A stretch of DNA of 64,000 nt from a bacterium. Its GTDB lineage: Bacteria > Cyanobacteriota > Vampirovibrionia > Gastranaerophilales > Gastranaerophilaceae. The notes beneath the pieces are model-generated. The model did not search any database. It was not told the DNA's origin and was given only the letters and a program-made list of their open reading frames with translations. The stretch covers positions 22,709 to 86,708 of the forward strand of contig JAFQNF010000026.1 in NCBI GenBank assembly GCA_017396025.1. The letters run 5' to 3'. Each line of letters starts with the position of its first letter. Within the stretch, counting starts at the first letter, position 1. A program made the position numbers and the translations under genes. This document shows, one piece after another, positions 24,858-33,213 of the stretch.

Positions 24858-26895
24858 CCTGCACCGTCACATCCATTGTTATTGAATTAATAGTAAGAGG
24901 AAAAGGATTAACTTGTTTTATATGTACATTAGCATTGGTTGTGTAATCAGAAAAGGCAAAAGAAACAACATTTCCCGAGTACAAATAATTAGGATTATTA
25001 ACACTTTCAATACTTCTTGGGTTTTGAGTTAAAAGCCCATTTTCAGCAACCACAAAAAAGTCCTCACGGGATTTATCTACTAACATATTTATTGAATTAA
25101 CAATTTTAACAAGTCCGTGTGTATTCTCACCTTCCAAATTCAATGTTTGCATTTCAAACTCATATGGAAGCCCTGCAACTATTTTAGATGCTGGATAGTT
25201 TAAGGTAATGCTGCCATCTTGAACAACCTTTTCTTCTAACACATCTGCATCTGCTAAAATCGTAATTTTCTCGCCTTCTAGGTGTTCTAATCCGGAAATT
25301 TTCTCAGTTGGCTCACCATCATATTTCAAACAACAATCTAAAAATATTCCATCTTTTGTCTCATTTACGATTCTTGATGCCATTCGTTCTATAAAACGCT
25401 TTGTTTTTCCATTTATGTTTCTTTTAACAACAAAATAAGGAACATCTTCAAACCCTTCTCGAATAACAGCAACAGACTCAAACTCACCTTTTGTTTCATG
25501 CCTGTGCCAACCAGAAACTTCTTGTTTTTTGTTATAAGTAAGCGCATTAACTGTTCCATCAGACATAACACACCACAAAATGCGATAAGGTTCTTTTGAA
25601 TACGCCATATCAACAACTTGCTTACCTTCAAACAAATGGCTAGCAAATATAGATAATTCTTCACCATCATAGCTATCAGAAATATAAGTATAGCCCAAAT
25701 CTCGAACAACACTTCCACCAGATTGAACAAATAAAATCATATTACCAGATACAATTGGTGCAACATGTGAACATCCATAAAAACTTTGAGGGGATGCAAC
25801 CAATGAAGATGAAGCTGTAAAAGCACCATCAGAGCCATTTAATTTCCATTCCCCACCAGAGGTCAAAAGAACTAAATCATTTAACGCAATAATATGTCTT
25901 ATTTCATTAACTTCTCTTTCTGATAACGTAATATTAATTGAATCCGTAGCAGCTAGTGGTCTTGAAATATTAAAGTTATTATTTGTAGAAGTTTGCGAGG
26001 CAACAAGTTGTTGTGGACTATTTTTTAAACAAGCAAAAACTTTTCTTTGTTGAAAATAATTTACGCAAGCTGGATTATTATCTTCATCGAACGGATTCGT
26101 AAAAACAGGAGCAGTTGCAGATAAATCTGGTTCAATTTTATTATCAATAAATGTTGTTTCAGAAGTAGAACCAACAAAGCCAAAAACACCATTAACACTA
26201 CGATATATATTATATTCGACTGCATTTTCAACAGGTTCAAAACTAATTGTAATTGATTCCGTAATTCCCCAAGATGCTTCTATTTCTCCCTGAACTTCAA
26301 CTTCTTCAGAACGATTACTCTCTTCATAAGTATCTTTTTTTACAGAAGTAATTACATATTTATACATTGTAGGATTTTCTTTACCACCATCCCATTTTGC
26401 CGTAATAGCAGTTGGTGGTGATATTTGTGGTTGAAACGTTATATCTCTTAATTGCCAATCATAATGAGAAAGCCGAGATAATTCATATGGCAAATAATCA
26501 TTATGGCAAATAGTTAACACATCAGCATTTTGAGCATATTTTATTTTAGATAAATCATTCTGTTTGTACGGCATTTCAATTTCTACAGGAACATCTGTAT
26601 TCTCTTGCAGTATTTGTGAGCCATCTTTTATAAATCGTGCATAACCATTGCCTAATTCTATAATATATGTTTGCTCTGTATTAAAAGAAAAAGGTATTAA
26701 ACGAGCTTTTTCTTGTGAATTTTTTAATTCACAAACAAGTTCTAACCCAGCACGATTACTAACACATCCCTCCGCTCTAACGAAACCGTTCTTTAACGTT
26801 CTTAGACCAATAGCATATTTTGCCAAATCATTCCTTGCATATAAAGCAGGACTTAATTCTCCTCCTGTAAAAGATTTTTGAGTATAAGCTGTCAT
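24844..26895 (-). CDS. Tail nozzle / tail tubular protein B (T7 gp12-like)
   Basis: A 683-residue beta-rich protein. The N-terminus YTQKSFTGGELSPALYARND, then LKNGFVRAEGCVSNRAGLEL and IPFSFNTEQTYIIELGNGYARF, is the characteristic opening of podoviral tail nozzle proteins. A fibronectin-like region lies around 170-260, and a beta-propeller-like region follows (SGGEWKLNG, DLGYTY, DMAYSKEPYRILWCVMSDG). It forms the distal tail tube. It follows the gp11-like adaptor by six bases. Length and motifs look complete. Confidence 0.82.
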   Translation of the reverse strand: MTAYTQKSFTGGELSPALYARNDLAKYAIGLRTLKNGFVRAEGCVSNRAGLELVCELKNSQEKARLIPFSFNTEQTYIIELGNGYARFIKDGSQILQENTDVPVEIEMPYKQNDLSKIKYAQNADVLTICHNDYLPYELSRLSHYDWQLRDITFQPQISPPTAITAKWDGGKENPTMYKYVITSVKKDTYEESNRSEEVEVQGEIEASWGITESITISFEPVENAVEYNIYRSVNGVFGFVGSTSETTFIDNKIEPDLSATAPVFTNPFDEDNNPACVNYFQQRKVFACLKNSPQQLVASQTSTNNNFNISRPLAATDSINITLSEREVNEIRHIIALNDLVLLTSGGEWKLNGSDGAFTASSSLVASPQSFYGCSHVAPIVSGNMILFVQSGGSVVRDLGYTYISDSYDGEELSIFASHLFEGKQVVDMAYSKEPYRILWCVMSDGTVNALTYNKKQEVSGWHRHETKGEFESVAVIREGFEDVPYFVVKRNINGKTKRFIERMASRIVNETKDGIFLDCCLKYDGEPTEKISGLEHLEGEKITILADADVLEEKVVQDGSITLNYPASKIVAGLPYEFEMQTLNLEGENTHGLVKIVNSINMLVDKSREDFFVVAENGLLTQNPRSIESVNNPNYLYSGNVVSFAFSDYTTNANVHIKQVNPFPLTINSITMDVTVQDANA

Positions 26896-26900
26896 AGAAA

Positions 26901-27491
26901 CTACCTTTCATCAAGCCAACTACAACTATCAATTGTTTTTATATAACCTTCTGAAGCATTTAATGCCTTTGCTTTGGCAAGCATATTTGTATAAATATTT
27001 AAACAATCGCTTTGTATTGCTCTATTTCCGCAAATTGCTGGAGCGCTTAAAAATGCCAAATACCAACACAAAGCAATCACAAATTCAGTTGAGAAAAATA
27101 CCTCATTATCAACTAATTTTGTATATCTTAAAATTGCTGGTGTTGTGTTAGTATTTATTACTTTACAACCTGTTTGATTTGATGCAATTTCAAACTCTAC
27201 AATTTCATTGTTAACATAAGGAATTATCTCCCTTGCAAACAAGCAATCATTAGGATAGTCATATTCGTATAAAAACTTAGGATTTTGAGGAATATTTCCA
27301 GTTAGGGAAAGTTCTCTATATCCATTTGCAAAATTCCAATCAAAATCTTTTAATACTTGTTCTTTTGCACAGTCATAAAATTCGTTTAAGATAACTGCAT
27401 TTTTGTCATTCTGGTTAGCGTTTTGAATAGAAACACTGACTCTTAAATTTTTAAGGACAATATTAAAAATTTTAGCTTTTGTATAATTCAT
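26901..27491 (-). CDS. Tail tubular protein A / head-tail adaptor (T7 gp11-like)
   Basis: A 196-residue helical protein. Family-like features are NDKNAVILNEFYDCAKEQVLKDFDWNFA near the N-terminus, YEYDYPNDCLFAREIIPY in the middle, and EFVIALCWYLAFLSAPAI followed by a helical C-terminus. Podoviral gp11-type adaptors have the same LRDFDWNFA-like pattern and sit between the capsid genes and gp12. It is the first gene after the terminator that follows the capsid/cement pair. Confidence 0.75.
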   Translation of the reverse strand: MNYTKAKIFNIVLKNLRVSVSIQNANQNDKNAVILNEFYDCAKEQVLKDFDWNFANGYRELSLTGNIPQNPKFLYEYDYPNDCLFAREIIPYVNNEIVEFEIASNQTGCKVINTNTTPAILRYTKLVDNEVFFSTEFVIALCWYLAFLSAPAICGNRAIQSDCLNIYTNMLAKAKALNASEGYIKTIDSCSWLDER

Positions 27492-27509
27492 TTTTTACTC
27501 CAATAGATT

Positions 27510-27549
27510 TTTAAAGAAAAGGAACTCGGAGCAAAAAGCCCCGAGAACC
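27510..27549 (-). terminator. Terminator between capsid and tail genes
   Basis: The arms GGAACTCGGAGC (27521-27532) and GCCCCGAGAACC (27538-27549) form an imperfect stem with an A5 loop. On the minus strand it is followed by TTTTCTTTAAA. It lies just past the cement-protein stop and before the tail adaptor gene. Confidence 0.8.
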
Positions 27550-27572
27550 AAAGAAATTAAGAATGCGAAGGA

Positions 27573-27971
27573 TTATATATTATGAAAACTTTGTTGTGTA
27601 GCATCCACAACACCAGCTATAACAGCTCCTTTTGTTGGCGCTGTTCCTGCAACAGTGTAGCTTAAACGCATATAGCCCAAATTTCCTTTTGGTAAGAATT
27701 TAATATTACTTACAGCACCTTGCTTTAATTCAGCTAATGTCATTGTTTGTTCAATTAAATCAACAGCATCAGAAAATTCTTCATCTGTTGCTGTTTGAAC
27801 TTTTATAGTTAAACTTGTTAGATTATTGAATTCTTCTGAAACTTGAATAAACAGTTCTACAGGTGTTCCAAAAGAAACTTCTCTTTTTCCCATATCTAAA
27901 ATATTTTCAGAAACGCAACTTGTTTTAATAGACTGTTTATTTGAAAACAGACCTTGTTCATCTAAAATCAT
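27573..27971 (-). CDS. Capsid cement/decoration protein (Bbp16 family-like)
   Basis: A 132-residue protein beginning MILDEQGLFSNKQSIKT, with LDMGKREVSFGTPVELFIQV and TSLTIKVQTATDEEFSD. It closes with FLPKGNLGYMRLSYTVAGTAPTKGAVIAGVV. This order matches the Bbp16-type capsid cement proteins of podophages, which bind the outside of the head at the three-fold positions. It follows the major capsid protein gene by about 20 bases. Confidence 0.8.
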   Translation of the reverse strand: MILDEQGLFSNKQSIKTSCVSENILDMGKREVSFGTPVELFIQVSEEFNNLTSLTIKVQTATDEEFSDAVDLIEQTMTLAELKQGAVSNIKFLPKGNLGYMRLSYTVAGTAPTKGAVIAGVVDATQQSFHNI

Positions 27972-27991
27972 TTAAATCTCCTCTCTAAAAA

Positions 27992-28987
27992 TTAAGAAAC
28001 TAAGGTTTCAGTGCAAGTAATTTGTTCACATTCACGAATTGGAATATTTTTATAATGAAGAATATTTTCATTTAAGTATTCCTTAATTGAGAAGTTAACA
28101 TTTGTTTTTGCTTTTAATTGAGCTTCAAAATACATTAAAACTGTTGAATTACAATAAATTGCAGTTTTACCAGTTTTTGCAAATCTTCTAATTTTGTAAT
28201 AAGCCTTATTTAAAAGTTCTTCTAAATCAGCAGCACCTGCACCAGCCAAATCTGCAACACTAATATTTGCGATACGGCAAGTTGAACGCCAATCTCGAAC
28301 AGATAAACCAACATCCATTTTAAAATGATCTTGGTAAACTTTTCTTTTTCCGCCAGTATTACTTGTTTCTGTCAAAATACCATCATCTTTGTGTTGAACA
28401 CCAGCTTGAGAACCTTGTGGATATAGTAAAGATGTGTGTAAATCACCCCAAGTTACAAACCAAATTGAAGTATTATCATCAGCTTTACCACCAGCATCAA
28501 TAATGTTAGAACCAATCTTTTTGGCATCTGTTGATTTTTTAGAATATCTTGCTGCCAAACCATCAAAAGCTGCCGCATTTTCTTTAATACTTCCATAGAA
28601 AATTGTTTCTTGTAATTTTTGGTTCATTGCTTCAATGAAAGCAGAAGATTCTGACAATCTAAATAATTTTGGATTTTCAGATTTATCAACCAAATCAACA
28701 TCTACAATTGAATATGTTTCTAACATACCTGTGACATCTTTAACTTGTTCTGTTGTAGATTTTGAAGATGGAACAAAACCATATAAATTTCTAAATACAG
28801 CAGACGGAAGTCCTGTTCTAATTGTTGTAATATGATTAGAACCATCATTACATTGAAGAGCATTAGCATCTTGCAGAACTTCGTTAGTTTCAGACATCAT
28901 TTCAATAATTTCAGCTGCAATTTTACCATTTTCAGTTCTCTTTAATCTATCTGCCAATGTTAAATAATTAGCACCTAGTGTAGCCAT
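27992..28987 (-). CDS. Major capsid protein (podovirus type)
   Basis: 331 residues from ATG 28987, with ribosome binding site AAAGGAAA upstream. A TTG two codons earlier is not preferred. The HK97-like capsid pattern of podophages is visible: LTLADRLKRTENGKIAAEIIEMM, then TTIRTGLPSAVFRNLYGFVPSSKS, then LSESSAFIEAMNQKLQETIFYG, and VGLSVRDWRSTCRIANI. It assembles the head on the scaffold encoded just upstream. It is intact and of expected length. It is followed by a cement protein and a terminator, consistent with high expression of this pair. Confidence 0.85.
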   Translation of the reverse strand: MATLGANYLTLADRLKRTENGKIAAEIIEMMSETNEVLQDANALQCNDGSNHITTIRTGLPSAVFRNLYGFVPSSKSTTEQVKDVTGMLETYSIVDVDLVDKSENPKLFRLSESSAFIEAMNQKLQETIFYGSIKENAAAFDGLAARYSKKSTDAKKIGSNIIDAGGKADDNTSIWFVTWGDLHTSLLYPQGSQAGVQHKDDGILTETSNTGGKRKVYQDHFKMDVGLSVRDWRSTCRIANISVADLAGAGAADLEELLNKAYYKIRRFAKTGKTAIYCNSTVLMYFEAQLKAKTNVNFSIKEYLNENILHYKNIPIRECEQITCTETLVS

Positions 28988-29011
28988 TTCCAATTTCCTT
29001 TCTTTTTCTAA

Positions 29012-29605
29012 CTACATTGTTGGGAAGAGAATATCTTCTCTATTTTCTTTTGGAGTAGCTGCAATATTCACGCCATAGATAGAATCATCTTGCATTCTTC
29101 TACCAATGTCATAGAACATTTTCACAACTTTTGGATGACAATTTAGTCCAGCTTGAGCAAGTAAATCTTGTACTTCTGTATCCGCAAATTGAGAATATGC
29201 AATATTCGCAGTTCTCATTGTTCTTTCAAAATTAGCACCACCAATTTCTCTATCATTAATTAAATTGTGCTTATAACCCTCTACTTTTTGTCTTTGTTGT
29301 TCCGCCATAGTTTTTGAGTAATTATTACCAGTTAACTGCGTTAGCTTCACTGCCATAGACATTAGTTCATTTGCACTTTTTTGAGACAGATTATATTTTC
29401 CTGCTAATTCATTGAACTCATTTAACAAATTTTCGTCATAACAATAATTTTCAGGAAGTGTTACCCCTGAGTAGTCGTATTTTTCTGGTTTTCCATAACA
29501 ACTTTCTTCTTGTTTTGTTTCCAGTTCTTGATTTTCTTCAGGATTTCGAAAAGCATTAATGCCCAATCCTGTAACTTGTTGTTCTTCAAAATTTTCATTA
29601 GTCAT
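29012..29605 (-). CDS. Capsid scaffolding protein
   Basis: A 197-residue acidic, helical protein. Features of podoviral scaffold proteins are an acidic N-terminus, a YDYSGVTLPENYCYDENLLNEFNELA segment, EIGGANFERTMRTANIAY and a C-terminal GLNCHPKVVKMFYDIGRRMQDDS. The gene lies between portal and capsid genes, the standard place. It should direct head assembly and leave before packaging. No protease triad is visible. Confidence 0.75.
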   Translation of the reverse strand: MTNENFEEQQVTGLGINAFRNPEENQELETKQEESCYGKPEKYDYSGVTLPENYCYDENLLNEFNELAGKYNLSQKSANELMSMAVKLTQLTGNNYSKTMAEQQRQKVEGYKHNLINDREIGGANFERTMRTANIAYSQFADTEVQDLLAQAGLNCHPKVVKMFYDIGRRMQDDSIYGVNIAATPKENREDILFPTM

Positions 29606-29615
29606 TTTAATCTCC

Positions 29616-31268
29616 CTATGTTAAACCTAATCTAGCCATTAAATCACTGCCGTAAGAATCAACGCCAGCAATGTTTTTAATAATTTCAGTACTATTTTTT
29701 ACTTGTTCAATCATCTGTTTTTGATTTTGCGCATCTTCTTCTTTCTTTTTACGTTTTTCCACTTCACTGGTTGGAACTATTTGTTCTGGAGAAATATTCG
29801 CAAAATCCGCATAATCATCAACAATTTTGTTTGCATTTAGTTTATTCTTCAATGATGGGTCTAAAGATTGAGCAAGATTTATCGTAAAGGTCGTAAATCT
29901 TTCCATTGCAGATATTTTTACAGCCTTTTGTGCTTGTGCAAGCGTTGAAACAAATTCAATATCCATATTTGAACCCATTATTTCTTGTGGTGGTTCAGGT
30001 AGAATATCCAGACGGATGCATTCTTCAAACACCCAATCAATAATGTGGTTTAAACCATTATGAATTTGTTGTAGAAGCGGAGATAAAAGAACCATTTTTT
30101 CTTCTTTTAACTCGTTGACTTCTGTAGCAGTTCTTGAACGCTCAGCTGTATTTAAAATCATTGCAAATAAATCATTATAGAAAATTTCTTTAATTGATTG
30201 CTTTAATTTTTCTATAATAGAATCTACTTCTAAAACTCGAGGGTTTACCTCGTAAATAGGGGAAAGCCCTCTTCCGTTTTCATCTTCTTCTATAAATGCA
30301 GCAGGTGCATCTATCATTTTCTTGTTTTTCAGACTAGCAGGGCCTTTATATGTAGGGCTTATCATCTTTTTAACTGCTTTACCCTCATCAATAACCATAC
30401 TCATCAATTGCTTAACATCTGGCAATGCATTTACCCCTGGGCACTCGCAAGGATAAACATCTTCTCCATTAACTTCAGATTCAAAAACCGCATACGGAAA
30501 CTTATCAAATCCACTTTTAGATAAGAACTTTTCTTCTGTTGAAGCCCATTCATAGTAAACAGAAACATACTTTTTATTTTCTGCCCAAACAGAACTAGGA
30601 AGAAAATCTTTATTTGGCTCAACAAAATGTACAATTTCAAACAGTTCCTCATATCTATTTGATTCAATTGCACTTAAAACCTCTTTAGAGACATTTTCCT
30701 CACCAAATTTGTCATACAAATTTTTAGCTGTTTCCATATAGACTCGGCAAATAGTGTCAACTTCACCTTTTGAATTTTTCGCAATTCTATACGAACCAAT
30801 AGGTAGAAGTTGACACCTTAATACCGATGTTTCATCGTTCATCATACCGAGAACAGAAATGCCGAAAACACCAATTTGCTTGTAGACGGAAGGTAATATT
30901 CGATAAAGGTTAGATGAGTTAAAAATGTCACGAAAAAGTGTTTCTACGGCATTGCACCATTTTTTTACAGGATAATTCCCCTCATGTCCATAATTTCTTA
31001 CTCTCACTTTAAACCAATTAGTTGCTGGACTTGTGGCACCAGACATCATTCCGGAAGAAAAATTACGAACAGCAAGAAGAGGGGTAGAATCCTTTATTTT
31101 TCTATTTTTCACCGGTGTTTTATTTGCTGTTCTAGCAAGGAATCTGACAGAACGAGGAAGAAAATAATCAGCCAAATCTTGCCAATCACCCTTAATTGCG
31201 TTATAAGCAACTTCTAGTTCAGCTCTTCTAGAATTAAAATACTTTTTAGAATATTTAGTTTGTTTCAT
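29616..31268 (-). CDS. Portal / head-to-tail connector protein
   Basis: A 550-residue protein. The N-terminal KYFNSRRAELEVAYNAIKGDWQDLADYFLPRS and the SSGMMSGATSPATNWFKVRV block are typical of podoviral head-to-tail connecting proteins (the T7 gp8 group). The long helical C-terminus (FEECIRLDILPEPPQE, AQAQKAVKISAMERF) also fits. The portal forms the dodecameric ring through which the terminase packages DNA. It precedes the scaffold by 10 bases and follows a 67-residue protein. Full length. Confidence 0.85.
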   Translation of the reverse strand: MKQTKYSKKYFNSRRAELEVAYNAIKGDWQDLADYFLPRSVRFLARTANKTPVKNRKIKDSTPLLAVRNFSSGMMSGATSPATNWFKVRVRNYGHEGNYPVKKWCNAVETLFRDIFNSSNLYRILPSVYKQIGVFGISVLGMMNDETSVLRCQLLPIGSYRIAKNSKGEVDTICRVYMETAKNLYDKFGEENVSKEVLSAIESNRYEELFEIVHFVEPNKDFLPSSVWAENKKYVSVYYEWASTEEKFLSKSGFDKFPYAVFESEVNGEDVYPCECPGVNALPDVKQLMSMVIDEGKAVKKMISPTYKGPASLKNKKMIDAPAAFIEEDENGRGLSPIYEVNPRVLEVDSIIEKLKQSIKEIFYNDLFAMILNTAERSRTATEVNELKEEKMVLLSPLLQQIHNGLNHIIDWVFEECIRLDILPEPPQEIMGSNMDIEFVSTLAQAQKAVKISAMERFTTFTINLAQSLDPSLKNKLNANKIVDDYADFANISPEQIVPTSEVEKRKKKEEDAQNQKQMIEQVKNSTEIIKNIAGVDSYGSDLMARLGLT

Positions 31269-31269
31269 T

Positions 31270-31473
31270 TTATTCCCCTAAAAGTTTTTTCTTTGAAGAT
31301 TCAATATCATCTTCAACACCTTTGTTTGTTGTCCTGATATTTTCAGAAACAAGACCTTTCACGCCAGCTCTATTTTGAGCGGTTGCTTTTTGTGTTGATG
31401 CATCAGCTTGCGTTGCAGCTTTAATAACTTCTGTTTTATCAACAACAGAAGGATACTTTGGTGTAGAACACAT
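31270..31473 (-). CDS. Small phage protein upstream of the portal
   Basis: A 67-residue, mostly helical protein with MCSTPKYP at its start and an Ala/Lys-rich body (EVIKAATQADASTQKATAQNRAG). Small proteins starting with MCxxPKxP are common just before portal genes in podophages, but their role is not known to me. Two bases separate it from the portal gene. It is the first gene after the terminator at 31.5 kb. Confidence 0.6.
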   Translation of the reverse strand: MCSTPKYPSVVDKTEVIKAATQADASTQKATAQNRAGVKGLVSENIRTTNKGVEDDIESSKKKLLGE

Positions 31474-31492
31474 AAATTTTTCCTTTCTTTTT

Positions 31493-31523
31493 AACTAAAA
31501 GAACCCCTTACGTTAAGGGGTTC
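31493..31523 (-). terminator. Terminator closing the moron-like insert
   Basis: A 10-bp perfect stem, GAACCCCTTA (31501-31510) with TAAGGGGTTC (31514-31523), has a 3-base loop. On the minus strand TTTTAG follows. It lies between the gene remnants and the portal operon. Confidence 0.85.
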
Positions 31524-31552
31524 AATGATTATTTATCTTTTTCAATAATTTT

Positions 31553-31594
31553 CTAATTTAAAATGCCAATTATCATTTGCCTTTTTTCTGTCAT
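31553..31594 (-). pseudogene. Remnant of a second copy of the first membrane-protein gene (5' end only)
   Basis: The ATG at 31594 opens a 13-residue frame, MTEKRQMIIGILN, then a stop. It matches the start of the 32485-33213 protein (MTENKQMI). The surrounding DNA, including the upstream junction AATTATTAAGAT, is also alike. The rest of the gene is gone. It follows the gene-A remnant exactly as gene B1 follows gene A. Confidence 0.8.
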
Positions 31595-31613
31595 TATCTT
31601 AATAATTCCTCGC

Positions 31614-31725
31614 TTATTTATCTATTTTTACTGAATAAATCATAAAGTACGAAATCAAAATCCCTTTTTCTTGATTTATTCTTCCTACTTTATTTAAAGC
31701 CTCAGTCGCATTTTCATAAATTTAA
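31614..31725 (-). pseudogene. Remnant of a second copy of gene A (C-terminal fragment)
   Basis: In frame, the minus strand reads NATEALNKVGRINQEKGIL, then ISYFMIYSVKIDK and a stop. Gene A at 33210-34184 has NATDALNKAGRINQEKGIL then IPYFMIYSVKIDKETSEELLR. The remnant has lost a few bases (GAAAC replaced by T) after the IDK codons. This shifts the frame and makes an early stop, while GCGAGGAATTATTAAG continues identically. The N-terminal part is absent. Confidence 0.85.
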
Positions 31726-31744
31726 TCCTATTCTTTTTGTACCA

Positions 31745-32470
31745 TTATTCATACATTGTAAAAAACAAATTAAAATTATTGAGAATATAGCAAGCAATTA
31801 CAAAATAGATTAATACATCAACAACAATTGATACACATAATTTTCTTTGTATAATCTCTTTCTTTTCTTGAACCAATTTAAATTTAATACATAAAACAAA
31901 TAAACATAAATTCTCGAAAATAGATAAAAAAACGATTCCAAAAAAGGACAAAAACATAGATAATGTAATATTTATATTTTCTGGATTAACAAATAAGCCA
32001 AGCAAAGAAATAAGAGATAATAATCCTAGAAAAAATACACCAAATTTTGTAAACAGGAATATTAATAACCTAATTTTTTTATAATTAAAAATTTGATTTA
32101 TTCTGCAACAAACATAACATATTAAAATACAAGGCGTAACACTTAAAACATACCCAAATAACCAAAAATCAAGTTTTCCCAATAACGATATTAAGAAAAA
32201 ATCAAACAATAAAATAGGGAACAAGAAAAGTGGTGTTTTTTCTAATAAATTTATAATTTTTGTTGAATAAATGGAAAAACAAGTCAGAATAATTTTTATA
32301 CTAGTTATTAAAATAAGGAAGAAAAAAAAGGCAATTGAAACATTAACAGACTTTGAGAAAATTATTCCCCAAAAAATTAATAAACTCATAGCATATAAGA
32401 AGTAAATACCTATATTATGAACCAAAAAAGTAATAAATTTCGTTTTAGGTATCATATTAAAAGCCTTCAC
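31745..32470 (-). CDS. Multi-pass membrane protein B2 of the moron-like insert
   Basis: A 241-residue, very hydrophobic protein with about seven membrane helices. It has the same length and helix spacing as the neighbouring B1 (242 residues), and they share a centre of the form FG...VTP followed by a hydrophobic run (here YVLSVTPCILICYV). They are probably diverged paralogues. I do not recognise the family. Immunity, superinfection exclusion or a transport-like role are all possible. It follows B1 by 14 bases, with remnants of a second A-B copy downstream. Confidence 0.7.
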   Translation of the reverse strand: MKAFNMIPKTKFITFLVHNIGIYFLYAMSLLIFWGIIFSKSVNVSIAFFFFLILITSIKIILTCFSIYSTKIINLLEKTPLFLFPILLFDFFLISLLGKLDFWLFGYVLSVTPCILICYVCCRINQIFNYKKIRLLIFLFTKFGVFFLGLLSLISLLGLFVNPENINITLSMFLSFFGIVFLSIFENLCLFVLCIKFKLVQEKKEIIQRKLCVSIVVDVLIYFVIACYILNNFNLFFTMYE

Positions 32471-32484
32471 ATTATTTCCTTTAT

Positions 32485-33213
32485 TTAACTTTCAGCAAAT
32501 TTCAAAGAAGCATAAATTGATACAAAAATAATTAAATTTACGAAAAGAGAAAAAGATAAACTTTTTATTATTTTTAGTTTTTCATTTTTGAAACTTTCTT
32601 TTATATTTTTGAAATCTATAAATTTAAGGTAAACATACAATAAATTTGAAAATATATATTCAAGAACTGTAACTACAAAAGCAAGAAAGAACAATACAAC
32701 AAAAGATAAAACACCATGTTCTTCCCTCCAAACACCGTAATTTATAAGAAAAATGATTAAGACAAAAGAAGATAAAATATTTAAAATAAAGAAAAAGAAC
32801 TTTATTCCAGCTTTAAATATTTTTATTTTTACTGTTTCTTTCATCTTATTTATCAACGTATATAAGAACAATGATGGTGTAACCATAAAAATAAAAGAAC
32901 CAAAATAGTATTTTTCTTGAGGTAAGCTAAAAAATAATACAATATCAAGAATCAAAAAGAAAAGAAAAAAAAGCTTATATTTAGCAAAATAATTATATAA
33001 TTCATTTGAAGAAAAGAACGCGGCAAGTATTATATACTTTATAGGAACAACAAAAAATGAAACAAGGAAATAAACCAAAAGAGAAACCACTTTTGGAACA
33101 AAAATAGCAATTATAGAAAACATACACATAAGAATAAGAAAAAAACTTATAAATATATTTTCAATAGAAAATTTCACTACTTTTACTATCATTTGCTTAT
33201 TTTCTGTCATCAT
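32485..33213 (-). CDS. Multi-pass membrane protein B1 of the moron-like insert
   Basis: A 242-residue protein with about seven membrane helices and a Lys-rich loop near residues 205-220. The conserved centre is GSFIFMVTPSLFLYTLINK. Its ATG overlaps the stop of gene A (ATGATG...), so A and B1 are translationally coupled, as is usual for toxin-immunity or receptor-partner pairs. A second, truncated start of this gene survives at 31553-31594. No catalytic motif is visible. Function unknown. Confidence 0.7.
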   Translation of the reverse strand: MMTENKQMIVKVVKFSIENIFISFFLILMCMFSIIAIFVPKVVSLLVYFLVSFFVVPIKYIILAAFFSSNELYNYFAKYKLFFLFFLILDIVLFFSLPQEKYYFGSFIFMVTPSLFLYTLINKMKETVKIKIFKAGIKFFFFILNILSSFVLIIFLINYGVWREEHGVLSFVVLFFLAFVVTVLEYIFSNLLYVYLKFIDFKNIKESFKNEKLKIIKSLSFSLFVNLIIFVSIYASLKFAES

